DNA of 64,000 nucleotides from CAVOJY01 sp963696405 (GCA_963696405.1 CAVOJY010000002.1:62001-126000); one strand, 5' to 3'; counted from the first letter of the stretch, positions 1 to 9,575 are shown. A program made the numbers and translations. The notes: a model not told the origin generated them from the letters alone.

Positions 1-1139
1 CTCTCGAGCAGATCGAGGAAGAGCGCCGACCACAGCATCGCCTCGTCGGCATGGAACAGGCGCAGGGTCCCGCGGTACGGCCGGATCAGTCCCGCACCAT
101 CGGGAGCTCGCTCGGCCACGAGCACCTCCCAGAACGTCCCATCGCGCTCGATCAGGCTCTCGTACATCGCGATCGGCAGTGCGGCGGCGCCGGGGTCTGA
201 CTGTCGAAGGAGTGCCAGGTAGATCGAGCCAAGGGACGTCCACATGGCCGTACCCTGGTAGTCGGGCACGAACAGGCGCTGGGCGCGATCCTCGCTGGCC
301 GCGTCGCGGATCGCCACGTACCGTAGAGGCAGGGGGCTCGACAGGCCGGCCCGGTCCAGGGCCGTGAGCGCGTTGCGCAGCCCGAGCGACGCGGGCACCA
401 CCCCCGTCCAGAACGGCCACGTGTTCGCGTCGCCCGTGAGGGCGTCGCCGTCCGCGCGATCCGCGAAGTGATCGCCCCGCCAGAATGCATCGACGAGGCG
501 GTCGGCTGCGCCCGGCGGGATCGGGCTCGACAGCCAGCCGGTCTCCCGGAGCGTGCAGTCGAGGAGGGCGACCATCGCGTTGGCGTAGCAGTTCGAGCCG
601 CGGTGGACGGTGTCGCGGTGGGTCGAGAAGTGGCGGTCATCGCGAACAAAGCCGGTGCGGGGATCGAGGACCGACTGCGCGTATCGATCGACCTCGCGCG
701 CGAGCCACGACGCGTGGTGCTCGACGAGATCCCCTGCGCCGGCGGCGCGCAGGGCGGCCATCAGCCACGGGAGGGAATCGACCCCCATGTCGTAGACGTC
801 CGCGGGGCGGCGGCCGGGGAAGATCGTGGTGGTGATGCGCCCGCGGACGCTCCAGGCGTCCAGTGCCCAGGCCAGGCTGGAGACGACCCGCCCGCGGTAC
901 CCGAGGCGGACGAGGGCAGCCGCGCTGAAGCCCAGGTCGCGGGTCCAGAACTGCCGGAAGTGACCGGCGCTGGCGTTGAAGTGCGTCCCGTCCCAGCACG
1001 CGTCGAGAACTGCACGGCAGACGGTGCGAGCGTCACCGGGGTAGCGGCGCGGCCCTGCCCAGCCGCGGCGCGTCGACCGGATGAAGCTGGTCGCGTAGGA
1101 CGGCCAGATCGCCGGTGAGGCCATCGCTCGGAGGCTCAT
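1..1139 (-). CDS. Six-hairpin glycosidase-like protein, partial (C-terminus beyond window start)
   Basis: The reading frame is open from an ATG at 1139 to the left edge, about 379 codons, with no stop. No signal peptide or membrane segment is visible. Short blocks such as FWTRDLGF near residue 57, YANAMVA, GDANTWPFWTGV and a Glu-rich DEAMLWSALF near the end look like the repeated helical hairpins of (alpha/alpha)6-barrel glycosidases (amylo-1,6-glucosidase, GH15 and GH100 type folds). The family is inferred from these blocks only, so substrate and activity are unknown. A GGAG lies about 9 nt before the ATG. It is transcribed away from the rhomboid gene, leaving a 135-bp divergent spacer. Cytosolic trehalose or glycogen metabolism is a possible alternative reading. 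Confidence 0.7.
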   Translation of the reverse strand, partial: MSLRAMASPAIWPSYATSFIRSTRRGWAGPRRYPGDARTVCRAVLDACWDGTHFNASAGHFRQFWTRDLGFSAAALVRLGYRGRVVSSLAWALDAWSVRGRITTTIFPGRRPADVYDMGVDSLPWLMAALRAAGAGDLVEHHASWLAREVDRYAQSVLDPRTGFVRDDRHFSTHRDTVHRGSNCYANAMVALLDCTLRETGWLSSPIPPGAADRLVDAFWRGDHFADRADGDALTGDANTWPFWTGVVPASLGLRNALTALDRAGLSSPLPLRYVAIRDAASEDRAQRLFVPDYQGTAMWTSLGSIYLALLRQSDPGAAALPIAMYESLIERDGTFWEVLVAERAPDGAGLIRPYRGTLRLFHADEAMLWSALFLDLLE

Positions 1140-1274
1140 GGGACCATTCTCCACCGCCGGCGAGTGCCGGGCGACCGCCGGTGCCCGGAGCGCCCGATGG
1201 ACCATCGACACGCACGACGGGCCTTGCGGGCGGCGCTTGGTAAACTGCCCTGACTCCCCCCCCGAACCGAGCGG

Positions 1275-2726
1275 ATGATGACAGCCAACCAGCCCCTGCC
1301 CAGCGGTCCTCTCGACCGGGACACCGCCATCGGACTCGTCCGGCACGCCGACCAGCTTTCCGCGTCGGGCGACTACGAAACCGCGGCGGCCTACTACTCG
1401 CGCGTCATCGGCCACCAGGACGCGGACCTCCACGTCGCGGGCCTCCTTGGCCTCGGCGAGTGCCAGTACCGGCTCGACCACGATGCCGCCGCGCTCCAGA
1501 GCTGGACGATGGCGGCGCGCGCCCCGGAGACGCCGGCATCCTGGATCGCCTGGAAGCAGGTCGCCGGCGCGAAGGTTCGGTCAGGGGACCTGCCGGGCGC
1601 CCTGGACGCCTACCAGCAGGCGGATCGCCGGGCGCCCCCCGAGGCCCGCGCCGAGATCGCCTCGCGCCTGGGATGGCTCAACAAGGAGCTCGGCAACCGC
1701 GGGGCGTCCGAGCGGTACTTCAACAGGATCCGCGTGACCAACCGCGGCGCCCCGGTGACGTACGCTCTCATCGGGATTACGACCGTCATCAGCGTGCTGG
1801 CGATGTACGGCGGGCAGCTCGGGGACCAGCTCGACTCGCTCTTCGTCCTTGACAAGATCGCGGTGTCCCAGGGCGAGTACTGGCGCCTCGTCACGGTCAC
1901 GCTGCTCCACGGCGGGCTGCTCCATCTCGCCTTCAACATGTACGCGCTCTACATCGTGGGGCCGCTGGTCGAGCGCATCTTCGGGCCGATCCAGTACGTC
2001 GCGATCTACATCCTCTGCGCCATCGGCGGGTCGATCGCGAGCTTCATCGTCTTCCCGGAGCCCGCCGTGGGGGCCAGCGGCGCGATCTTCGGACTCTTCG
2101 GGGTGCTCTTCGTCGCCATGTGGCGGCACCACCCGCTCCTGGACCGGCAGGCGCGGGCCGTGGCGAGCCAGATCGGCTTCCTCATCGTGTTCAACCTCGG
2201 GCTCAACGTCTTCATGGTGACGAGTGGGACGGCGGCCATCGACATCGCCGCCCACCTTGGCGGCCTGGCGACGGGGGCCTGGCTCGCCCTCGTGTTCACG
2301 CCCGGGGCCGGTATGACGCTGGCGGGACTGTGGCAGCGACCCGCAGCGCCGGGAGCGCCGGGTGTGCCGGGTGCGCCGGGTGCACCGGGTGTGCCGGGCG
2401 CGCCGGGAGCTCCCGCGGGAGCCGGCACTGACCGGCGCGGCCAGGCGGTGGTGCGGGTGCTCGGGGTCGCTGCGCTGCTGGCCGTCTTCGTGATCGGGAT
2501 CGGGATCGGGAACGCCAGCTACGCTGCGGCCGCCCTGGTCGTTCAGACGTGGCGGACGCGGGAGAGGGCGGTCGCCCCGCTGTGCTGCACGAGCCGAACC
2601 GTGTTCCGCAGTTCGCCCAGGCCCTCAACCGAGATGCGGATGGCATCGCCCGGCCGGGTGGTGAACTCCGGCGGGGGCACGATGGACGTGCCCGTGAGCA
2701 TCCACGCGCCGACCGGAAGGGTGTAG
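1275..2726 (+). CDS. Rhomboid-family intramembrane serine protease with N-terminal TPR-like domain
   Basis: Protein of 483 residues. Residues about 15-145 form TPR-like helical repeats (GDYETAAAYY, GDLPGALDAY). Residues about 160-350 are the polytopic rhomboid core, with the nucleophile Ser268 in GASG and the partner His327 in AAHLGG, so both members of the catalytic dyad are present. Residues about 355-385 are a collagen-like run of Gly-Ala/Val-Pro triplets, followed by one more hydrophobic segment. The last 60 or so residues lie antisense to the end of the FAH gene and look like filler rather than domain. The start could be either of two consecutive ATGs (1275 or 1278). It would cleave membrane-anchored substrates within the bilayer; the TPR part probably recruits partners. 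Confidence 0.9.
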   Translation: MMTANQPLPSGPLDRDTAIGLVRHADQLSASGDYETAAAYYSRVIGHQDADLHVAGLLGLGECQYRLDHDAAALQSWTMAARAPETPASWIAWKQVAGAKVRSGDLPGALDAYQQADRRAPPEARAEIASRLGWLNKELGNRGASERYFNRIRVTNRGAPVTYALIGITTVISVLAMYGGQLGDQLDSLFVLDKIAVSQGEYWRLVTVTLLHGGLLHLAFNMYALYIVGPLVERIFGPIQYVAIYILCAIGGSIASFIVFPEPAVGASGAIFGLFGVLFVAMWRHHPLLDRQARAVASQIGFLIVFNLGLNVFMVTSGTAAIDIAAHLGGLATGAWLALVFTPGAGMTLAGLWQRPAAPGAPGVPGAPGAPGVPGAPGAPAGAGTDRRGQAVVRVLGVAALLAVFVIGIGIGNASYAAAALVVQTWRTRERAVAPLCCTSRTVFRSSPRPSTEMRMASPGRVVNSGGGTMDVPVSIHAPTGRV

Positions 2727-3484
2727 GCGGCACCGAGCACGCGCAGCAGGTCGGCCGGGTCGCGGACCATGTCGTCGAGGCTGGACCGGCCCTCGAACAC
2801 GGGATGCCCCTCGCGCTCGATCACGAGCCGCACGGAGCGGCCCGGAAGCGCGACGTGCCAGGCGAGCGCGGCCGCCGGTCCGATCGAGCACGACGAGTCG
2901 TACACCTTGGCCTGGGGGAGGTAGAGCGGGTTCTCGCCCTCGATGCTCCGTGAGCTCATGTCGTTGCCCGGCGAGTAGGCCACCACCTCGCCGCGCGAGT
3001 TGGCCAGCACCGCCAGCTCCGGCTCCGGGACGTCCCACGTCGAGTCGGAGCGCATCCCGATCTCGCCGCCCCACGGGACCACGCGCCACCCGGCCGCCTT
3101 GAAGAAGAGCTCGGGTCTGTCCGCCTCGTACACGAGCGCATAGACGTCGCGCACGATCGCCTCCTCCATGCGGGCCTCGCGGCTGCGGAGGTACGTGATC
3201 CCGGCTCCCCAGACCTCCTGCGACTCGACGGGCGCGGCCCAGGCGAGACCGGCCGGGTCGAGCGACGGCAGGGCGAGGAGGGCGTCGTCGTCCAGGAGGC
3301 GGCGGATGGTGGCCAGCGGCTCCGCCATCAACCGGTCAAGCGAGCCGAGCCTCGCATCCGCGGCCGCTCCGAGGTCGGTGAGCCGGCCGGAGCGCAACAG
3401 CACCAGCCGCGCCCGCCCGTCCGGGAGGACGACCCGGGCGAGTGCGGGGGTGTCGGGCAGTGAGCGGAGGTCAACCCGTGCCAT
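2543..3484 (-). CDS. Fumarylacetoacetate hydrolase-family protein (AraD1-like)
   Basis: Protein of 313 residues with a complete FAH fold. Recognisable blocks are GAGITYLRSREARMEE near residue 95, RPELFFKA, a metal-binding DSTWDVPEPELAV, GNDMSSRSIEGENPLYLPQAK and a C-terminal GDAIRISVEGLG. Full-length relatives with these blocks are annotated AraD1 and assigned to 2-keto-3-deoxy-L-arabonate dehydration, or more generally to hydrolysis of acylpyruvate-like compounds. The exact substrate here is not established. A GGGAG sits about 8 nt before the ATG. No pentose-catabolism gene is adjacent, though a xylose-type ABC transporter lies 14 kb away. Its 3' end overlaps the rhomboid gene by 184 bp in convergent orientation. 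Confidence 0.88.
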   Translation of the reverse strand: MARVDLRSLPDTPALARVVLPDGRARLVLLRSGRLTDLGAAADARLGSLDRLMAEPLATIRRLLDDDALLALPSLDPAGLAWAAPVESQEVWGAGITYLRSREARMEEAIVRDVYALVYEADRPELFFKAAGWRVVPWGGEIGMRSDSTWDVPEPELAVLANSRGEVVAYSPGNDMSSRSIEGENPLYLPQAKVYDSSCSIGPAAALAWHVALPGRSVRLVIEREGHPVFEGRSSLDDMVRDPADLLRVLGAAYTLPVGAWMLTGTSIVPPPEFTTRPGDAIRISVEGLGELRNTVRLVQHSGATALSRVRHV

Positions 3485-3653
3485 CGATGGACTCCCGTGC
3501 CGCGGTCATCACGCGCCGCGTTCCGCTCCAGAGTAGCCGAAATCGGCACCGACCAATCCGTCGGGCGTCGGTGCCCGAAGAGAGTGTCGTACAGCAGCTA
3601 CGACCCGCCGGCGGTCCCCAGCCGGCATGCACCACCTGGAGGATCCGAGAACA

Positions 3654-4505
3654 ATGAAGCAGCGACGAATGGCCATCGTGGCCACCCTGGCCGTGGCCGG
3701 TGCGCTTTTCCTTGGCGTCCTGAGCCCGGTCGCCGCAGCCGACACCGCCAAGGTGCGCGTGCTCCACGCGTCCCCTGACGCCCCCGCGGTCGACGTCTAT
3801 CTCAATGACACCAAGGTCGACGCGCTGACCAACGTCCCCTTCGGCATCATCTCCGACTACCTCGACATCCCGGCCGGCACCCAGAACGTGAAGGTCTACG
3901 CGACCGGCACGATGGAGAACCCGGTGATCAACGCCGACCTGACGCTCGAGGCCGGCAAGATGTACACCGTCGCGGCCACGAACGAGGTCGCCAAGATCGA
4001 GGCGCAGGTCCTCGTCGATGCCCCCAACCCGACCGCCGATAAGGCCCAGGTTCGCGTCATCCACTTCAGCGCCGACGCGCCGGCGGTGGACATCGCCCCC
4101 AAGGGCGGCGATCCGATCATCTCCGCTCTCGAGTACCCCAAGGCGACCGACTACCTGGCCCTCGACGGTGGCACCTATGACCTCGAGGTCCGCCTCGCCG
4201 GTACTACCACCGTTGCGCTCGATCTGCCCGGTGTGGCCATCGAGAACGGCAAGGCCTATAGCGTCTTCGCGATCGGCTCCGCGGCCAGCCCAGCCGTCGG
4301 CGGCAACGCCCTCAAGGTTGTCGTCGCGGTCGACGCGACGGCCGCCGCGGGCGGCACCGATATGCCCCCGACGAACGCCGCCGGTCTCGACACCAACGGC
4401 ACGGCGTCCAGCCCCGTGATGTTCATGCTCCTCGCCGTGGCGGCACTCGGCGCACTCGTCGTCGGCAGCCGGTACGCACTCGCCCGCTCGCGCAACGATC
4501 GGTAA
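3654..4505 (+). CDS. DUF4397-domain cell-surface protein
   Basis: Protein of 283 residues from the ATG at 3654, which has GGAGG 11 nt upstream; an in-frame ATG nine codons earlier (3627) lacks one. A Sec signal peptide covers residues 1-30 (basic start, hydrophobic core, AAA-type cleavage site). Two tandem DUF4397 modules follow, each opening with a VRVLHASPDAPAVDV-type strand (the second reads VRVIHFSADAPAVDI). A Thr/Ala-rich linker leads to a C-terminal hydrophobic helix with a short basic tail, so the protein is exported and membrane-anchored. DUF4397 domains are common in extracellular proteins, but no biochemical role is assigned. Expression looks monocistronic: a strong hairpin follows directly. 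Confidence 0.9.
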   Translation: MKQRRMAIVATLAVAGALFLGVLSPVAAADTAKVRVLHASPDAPAVDVYLNDTKVDALTNVPFGIISDYLDIPAGTQNVKVYATGTMENPVINADLTLEAGKMYTVAATNEVAKIEAQVLVDAPNPTADKAQVRVIHFSADAPAVDIAPKGGDPIISALEYPKATDYLALDGGTYDLEVRLAGTTTVALDLPGVAIENGKAYSVFAIGSAASPAVGGNALKVVVAVDATAAAGGTDMPPTNAAGLDTNGTASSPVMFMLLAVAALGALVVGSRYALARSRNDR

Positions 4506-4524
4506 CCTCCCTCCATCCAAGCGT

Positions 4525-4561
4525 CAACGCGCCGGCCCGGTACATCCGGGCCGGCGCGTTG
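4525..4561 (+). terminator. Rho-independent-type terminator after DUF4397 gene
   Basis: A perfect 16-bp inverted repeat (4525-4540 with 4546-4561) closes on a 5-nt TACAT loop, 20 nt behind the stop codon. The T-tract is weak (TTGATT), but the stem is unusually stable and is the clearest hairpin between these two genes. Confidence 0.8.
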
Positions 4562-4576
4562 ATTCGCGTCACGGGC

Positions 4577-4582
4577 TACCAT
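4577..4582 (+). promoter_or_regulatory. -10 box TACCAT, leaderless promoter
   Basis: TACCAT ends 7 nt before the ATG at 4590 and no Shine-Dalgarno is present, so transcription should begin at or next to the start codon. No good -35 box is seen. Confidence 0.55.
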
Positions 4583-4589
4583 CATCACG

Positions 4590-6773
4590 ATGACCCATCG
4601 GCACCGGTCCGCCCGCGGGGTCCTTCGCGCGGCGGCTGTATCGACGCTGGTCGCCCTGCTGGGCTTCTCCGGCTCCGCCCTTCCCGCGTCGCCGTTCTCG
4701 TTCACCCTTGCTCCGGCGACCGTCCGGGCGTCCATATCGAGCGACTTCGTCTCCCAGGGTCACGCCCCCGTCGCCCCGGGCGTGCAGCACGACTGGGGAA
4801 CCATCCAGACGAGCCGGTCCGGGCGACAGGCGGTGCACCTGCTCGAGGTGGACCTCGGGACGCCGGTGATCAGCGTCGAGGCGTCCATCGCGGCAGACCA
4901 GATCGTCTGGCGGGAGACGACGAGCAGGCAGGCGCGCCGCAAGTCACAGGAGGGCCATCGCGCCGTGGCGGCCATCAACGGCGACGTGTGGGGCGGGTAC
5001 AGCACCCAGACGCAGGACGCACCCAACGGGGTCCACATCCAGGCGGGTGAGCTGGTGACCGCGGCGCGGCTTGCCCGGCCCACCTTCGGCATCGATGCAT
5101 CCGGGCAGCCGCTCATCGGGAGCGTGCTGGTGAGCGCGTACCTGACCTGGCCCGACGGGACGATCAGGATGATCGACCGGGTGAACCAGGGGAGAACCGA
5201 CGAGGAGTTCGTGCTCTACACGCCGCGTTTCGGCGACGCGACCCCCGACAACGTCGCGGGCACCGATGTCGTGCTCGGCGGCGTGGCCCTACCCCTTGCT
5301 CCGACCGGCACCCACCAGGCGGTCGTCCGCGAGGTGCGCCCGGCGGCGGGCGGCCTGCCGATCGCCCCCGACACCGTCGTGCTGAACGCTCCGTCGGGCT
5401 CGCAGCTCGACGCGCTCAAGCCCGGGGACCCGCTGCCGCTCACGTTCTCCATCACCCCGGGGTGGGAGAACGTCCGCGAGGCCGTCGGCGGCCGGGAGTT
5501 CATCGTCCGCGACGGCCGGGAGTACATCTCACCCCGTCCCTCGATCGCCAACCAGCTCCATCCGCGCACGGCCATCGGGATCACCGCCGCGGGCGACCTG
5601 GTGATGGCCACCGTGGACGGCCGGCAGGCCGGGTACAGCACCGGCGTGGACCTCGAGGAGCTGGCCGAGCTCATGCTCTCCCGCGGCGCCGTGCAGGCGC
5701 TCAACATGGACGGCGGCGGTTCCACGACGATGGCGGTCCGCGAGCCCGGGGACGCGGACGTGTCGGTGGCGAATCGCCCGTCCGATGGGAGCGAGCGCGC
5801 CGTGGCGAACAGCATCATCGTCTTCAGCTCCGCGCCGACAGGGCCGCTCGCCATCGTCAACGTGCTGCCGGGAGCGGCCACGCTGTGGAAGGGTGAGACG
5901 ACGACGTTCGCCGCGAAGGGACAGGACGCCACGTACAACGCCGTGGCGCTCGCGCCCGCCGAGGTGGCCTGGTCGGTGGACGGTCCCGGCACGATCAGCG
6001 CTGCCGGCCGCTACTCGGCAACGGCCGCCGGGACCGCGACGGTCGTGGCGACCGCCGGCGGGGTCACGGGCACGGCGACCGCCACGGTGAGGGTCGACTC
6101 GTACCCGCCGGTCGCGCGCGCCCCGGCCCATGCGCTCGTGACCGGGTCGAGCCTCGCGCAGACGACCGTCCCGATCCTGGTCGAGTGGGCCGCCGCGACC
6201 GACAAGGGCCGGGGCGTCGCCGGCTACGAGCTGGAGCGGTCCGTAGGTGCGGCATGGACGGCGGTGCCGCTGGCGAAAGCGACGGACCTGTCGACGACGG
6301 TGGCCGCGGCTCCTGCCCAGGTGCACCGCTTCAGGGTGCGGGCGATCGACCGGGCAGGCAACGTCGGCGCCTGGGCGACGGCCGGCGCGTTCCGCCTCGG
6401 GGCGGTCCAGGAGTCATCGTCTGCCGTTGTCCGCAAGGGGAAGTGGACGCGACGCGACTCGCCGTCGTTCTACGGTCGGCGCGCGGTCTCAGCGCAGCAG
6501 TCCGGGGCCAGCGCGCGGATCGCCTTCACGGGGCAGCAGGTCGCGTGGCTGTCGGCGGTCGGGCCCACCCGGGGCCAGGCGCGTGTCTACGTCGACGGGA
6601 CGTACGTGAAGACGGTCGACCTGCGGAGCGAGACCGTGGCAACTCGCCGGGTCGTCTTCGTCCGCTCCTGGACGTCATCGGGCAAGCACACCCTCGAGAT
6701 CAGGGTCGTCGGCACCACGGGACGGCCGCGCGTCGACGTGGACGCGTTCCTCAGCATCGCGCCGGTGAAGTAG
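4590..6773 (+). CDS. Secreted phosphodiester glycosidase (NAGPA/DUF2233) family protein with Ig-like and FnIII-like modules
   Basis: Protein of 727 residues. An N-terminal signal sequence spans about residues 10-40. Residues about 65-410 form the phosphodiester glycosidase (NAGPA) domain, with AAINGDVWGGY and the conserved glycine-rich QALNMDGGGSTTMAV block. It is followed by a BIG2-type Ig module (about 420-505, ending in TATVVATAGGVTG), a fibronectin-III-like module (about 515-600, with GYELER and FRVRAIDRAGN) and a C-terminal beta-sandwich. Family members remove GlcNAc or related sugars from phosphodiesters, and bacterial ones are thought to act on cell-envelope glycans. Residue chemistry looks intact; substrate unknown. 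Transcription appears leaderless. It converges on the sigma-factor gene with 22 bp between stops. Confidence 0.88.
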   Translation: MTHRHRSARGVLRAAAVSTLVALLGFSGSALPASPFSFTLAPATVRASISSDFVSQGHAPVAPGVQHDWGTIQTSRSGRQAVHLLEVDLGTPVISVEASIAADQIVWRETTSRQARRKSQEGHRAVAAINGDVWGGYSTQTQDAPNGVHIQAGELVTAARLARPTFGIDASGQPLIGSVLVSAYLTWPDGTIRMIDRVNQGRTDEEFVLYTPRFGDATPDNVAGTDVVLGGVALPLAPTGTHQAVVREVRPAAGGLPIAPDTVVLNAPSGSQLDALKPGDPLPLTFSITPGWENVREAVGGREFIVRDGREYISPRPSIANQLHPRTAIGITAAGDLVMATVDGRQAGYSTGVDLEELAELMLSRGAVQALNMDGGGSTTMAVREPGDADVSVANRPSDGSERAVANSIIVFSSAPTGPLAIVNVLPGAATLWKGETTTFAAKGQDATYNAVALAPAEVAWSVDGPGTISAAGRYSATAAGTATVVATAGGVTGTATATVRVDSYPPVARAPAHALVTGSSLAQTTVPILVEWAAATDKGRGVAGYELERSVGAAWTAVPLAKATDLSTTVAAAPAQVHRFRVRAIDRAGNVGAWATAGAFRLGAVQESSSAVVRKGKWTRRDSPSFYGRRAVSAQQSGASARIAFTGQQVAWLSAVGPTRGQARVYVDGTYVKTVDLRSETVATRRVVFVRSWTSSGKHTLEIRVVGTTGRPRVDVDAFLSIAPVK

Positions 6774-6795
6774 AGACGAGTCCGGGTCCCGCCGG

Positions 6796-7425
6796 TCAGC
6801 TCGACGAAGGCTCCGGGGCCAATCGTCGGCCGGCTTCCCCGTGCTCGGAGAGGGAGTCCCCCAGCACGTCCCGCAGCCGCAACAGGCCGGTCCGGATGCG
6901 GGTCTTCGCGGTCCCCAGCGGGATGTCCAGGTGCTCCGCGACCTCGACATGCGTGAGGCCGGACAAGAAGGCGAGCTCGACCGCTGTGCGCTGCGCCGGC
7001 GGCAGTTGCTTCAGCGCCCCGCGAACGCGCTCGCGCCGGATGTTCAGCCAGGCGTCCTGGTCCACGTCGTCGCTGGCTTCTTCGAACGAGAGATCGACGT
7101 CTGCGGTGCGGCGCCGGATGGCGGCTTCTTTCCGCACGAAATCGATCGCCTTGTGCCTGGCCAGCGCGAACAGCCAGCTGCTCGCCGACCCGCGCGCCGG
7201 GTCGAACCGGGCGGCGTCACGCCAGACGGCGATGAAGACCTCCTGGACGACATCCTGTGCGTACCGGTCCGAGCCCGTGACCTGGTAGGCGAGCGAGAAG
7301 AGGGGACGGCTGTACCGGGCGTAGAGGTCCTCGACCGCCCGCTGATCGTGATCCCGGATACGCAGAAGGAGTGCGGCCTCCTCGGCCTGGCGTGCCTCGG
7401 CGCTGGGCTGTTCTCGTTCGGACAC
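6796..7425 (-). CDS. ECF-type RNA polymerase sigma factor
   Basis: Protein of 209 residues from a GTG at 7425, chosen because GGAG lies 6-7 nt upstream. An ATG at 7455 gives 10 more residues but has no ribosome site and shares its CATG with the start of the divergent MFS gene. Region 2 is seen in AEDLYARYSRPLFSLAYQ...DVVQEVFIAVWR and FALARHKAIDFVRK. Region 4 is seen in LPPAQRTAVELAFLSGLTHVEVAEHL followed by PLGTAKTRIRTGLLRLR. Both core-binding and -35-recognition regions are complete. No anti-sigma gene is adjacent; the divergent MFS transporter is a plausible regulatory target. It has no obvious C-terminal sensor domain. Confidence 0.92.
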   Translation of the reverse strand: MSEREQPSAEARQAEEAALLLRIRDHDQRAVEDLYARYSRPLFSLAYQVTGSDRYAQDVVQEVFIAVWRDAARFDPARGSASSWLFALARHKAIDFVRKEAAIRRRTADVDLSFEEASDDVDQDAWLNIRRERVRGALKQLPPAQRTAVELAFLSGLTHVEVAEHLDIPLGTAKTRIRTGLLRLRDVLGDSLSEHGEAGRRLAPEPSSS

Positions 7426-7453
7426 CCTTCTCTCCGCGGGGGATGGCCTGGCC

Positions 7454-8875
7454 ATGATGCCACAGGACCGGCGCAATGCCGTATCGTGTGCCGCCGTGGG
7501 TCGCTCGCTCGCCGCCGTCCTCTTCGGGACCTTCACGCTCCGCTTCAGCACGGGCCTGACCGGGGCGCTCCTGGTCTACTACCTCGCCGATCTTCCGAAG
7601 CATGGCGGGGAGCCCGTGGACGCCCTCGTCGTCGGCTTCATGGCGGCCACCTTCTTCATCGCGGAGCTTGCGCTCTCACCCGTGTTCGGCGTCCTCTCGG
7701 ACCGCTGGGGGCAGCGGCCGGTCATGCAGCTGGGGCCGGTGTTCGGCGGGATCGCGGTCGTGATGACCGGGCTCACCACCAGCATCCCGGTACTCGGTGT
7801 GACGCGCCTCCTCGAGGGCAGTTCGACTGCAGCGTCCGTGCCGTCGATCCTGGGCTACATCGCGCGCGCCACGTCTCTGGACGAGATCCTCCGCGGCCGC
7901 GCGGTGGCCCGCTTCGAGCTGGCCACGCTCGCCGGCCTCGGGGTGGGCATGGTCGTGGCGGGGCCGCTCTGGGAGCTGGTCGGGCCCGTCGGGTTCTTCC
8001 TGAACGCGGGCATCTACGCGTGTTCCTGGGTCATCTACCGCTTCGGTGTGCGCGAGCTTCCCGCCTCCCTTGATGCCGCGGCCCCTGCCCATGCCCACTA
8101 CGGCTGGCGGCGTTACTGGAAGGTCCTGCGCAGCTCGCACGTCTGGCTCCTGGCCCCGACCTGGATCGCGGTGAACGCGGCGATCGGCCTGTGGACGAGC
8201 CAGTCGATCTTCCAGCTCGTGAAGGAGCCCGACCCGCAGTTCTCCGATCAGCTCCTCATGGGCGGCTTCAGCCCGGTCCAGGTGAGTGTCGGCCTCGCCC
8301 TCGGCCTCCTCATCTTCTTTGCCGGCCTCCTCTACTGGGGCGGCCGGTTCGGGACTCTCCGGCGGACGTCGATCCTCTTCTTCGGCGTTCTCGGCGGCAT
8401 CCTCACGGTCGCCTGCGCCTGGGGCATCAACCACGGTGCCGCACAGCCGCTGGCCGTGCAGTTGCTCCTCATTCTTGGCGTCGCCTTCGGGCTCTTCGTG
8501 CTCGCCGGCGCGACACCCGCGGCGCTCGGCCTCCTGGCCGACATCTCGGAGGCCTATCCCCTCGACCGTGGCGCGATCATGGGCCTCTACAGCGTCTTTC
8601 TCGCGCTCGGGCAGATCGCGGGCAGCCTCATCGGCGGGGAGGCGGCGCAGCTCGACGGGATCGACGGGGTGCTCGTCGCGACGCTCGTCCTCGTGCTCGT
8701 GGCGCTCCTGCCGCTGTGGGCCCTGCGGCGGTACGAGCACCGGGTAGCGATCGGGCCGCCGGTCGTCCTGGCCCACGAGGAGGCGGGTGCCGTCGCGAGT
8801 GGCGGCCCTGCGTCCGGTTCCGCGGGCATCGCGACGCCCGCGGACATCGGCGCCGATCCCGAGGGAGCCGCGTAG
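7454..8875 (+). CDS. Major facilitator superfamily transporter
   Basis: Protein of 473 residues with about twelve hydrophobic segments. The cytoplasmic loop 2-3 motif appears as SDRWGQRPVMQLG (GxxxDRxGxR type), and the central loop lies near residue 200. A C-terminal hydrophilic tail of about 40 residues follows the last helix. The fold is that of proton-coupled efflux or uptake carriers; substrate cannot be read from sequence. The start is ATG 7454 with GGGGGA 9-13 nt upstream. A GTG at 7496 (residue 15) just before the first helix is a possible alternative. It is divergent from the ECF sigma gene, with the two possible start codons overlapping. Confidence 0.85.
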   Translation: MMPQDRRNAVSCAAVGRSLAAVLFGTFTLRFSTGLTGALLVYYLADLPKHGGEPVDALVVGFMAATFFIAELALSPVFGVLSDRWGQRPVMQLGPVFGGIAVVMTGLTTSIPVLGVTRLLEGSSTAASVPSILGYIARATSLDEILRGRAVARFELATLAGLGVGMVVAGPLWELVGPVGFFLNAGIYACSWVIYRFGVRELPASLDAAAPAHAHYGWRRYWKVLRSSHVWLLAPTWIAVNAAIGLWTSQSIFQLVKEPDPQFSDQLLMGGFSPVQVSVGLALGLLIFFAGLLYWGGRFGTLRRTSILFFGVLGGILTVACAWGINHGAAQPLAVQLLLILGVAFGLFVLAGATPAALGLLADISEAYPLDRGAIMGLYSVFLALGQIAGSLIGGEAAQLDGIDGVLVATLVLVLVALLPLWALRRYEHRVAIGPPVVLAHEEAGAVASGGPASGSAGIATPADIGADPEGAA

Positions 8876-9147
8876 CCGGGGCGACCCGGATCCCGAACGC
8901 AGCCTGCCCGGCGCCACCGACGCCCGGCGGGTTTCCGCCAGTTATGGCCCACGGGAATGGTATCCAGCCCTGGGCGTCTCCCGGGGTGCCGCAGCCGGCC
9001 TTCCCGAGCACGCGGATGGCCACCCCGGCCGCCCGTTCCGGTCCTCGAGGCTCGTGAATGTCGCATACCATCGCCCCGGCGCATAGGAGGCGGAAACGGG
9101 GGCGGCGACGCGGTGCGCCTCGTCCGTGAGACCTGGGGAGCGCCGGC

Positions 9148-9575
9148 TCAGCCGCCTGCGTCCGCGCAGGATGACGGCTCAGGCGGCAGCGGGTCCCCGA
9201 AGCGGACTGTTCCATCGGCCGCCACGTCCACGGTGATGTGCGTTTCCGAGCCGGGGGCGATCCGGGTGTCGTTGACCGTCTCCTGACCCGGCCGCGGTCC
9301 CACCACGCGGATCGCCACGTCGCCGCCCTGGATCCTGATGTGCCTGAGACAATGGCCAGCCGTCCAGGGCTCGACCTGGTACCGCGCGGTGCTCTGGAAG
9401 AAGAGGAAGCCGCCCTCGTTGATCGCGACCGTCACCGGCTGGCCCGAGCCGTTTCGCACGTCGACGTACCCGTCCGCCGGGGCGCCGCCGCCGCCGGCCA
9501 AGGCGAAGATGGCGGCCACGGCGATGACGACCGCGATGGCAGCGATCACCTCGACGGGCCGGATGCGCGGCCTTG

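Noticed and set aside
3471..4520. Gly/Asp/Val-rich minus-strand frame under the DUF4397 gene
   Set aside because: The plus-strand frame has a signal peptide, two family domains, a ribosome site and a terminator; the opposite frame is its mirror image.
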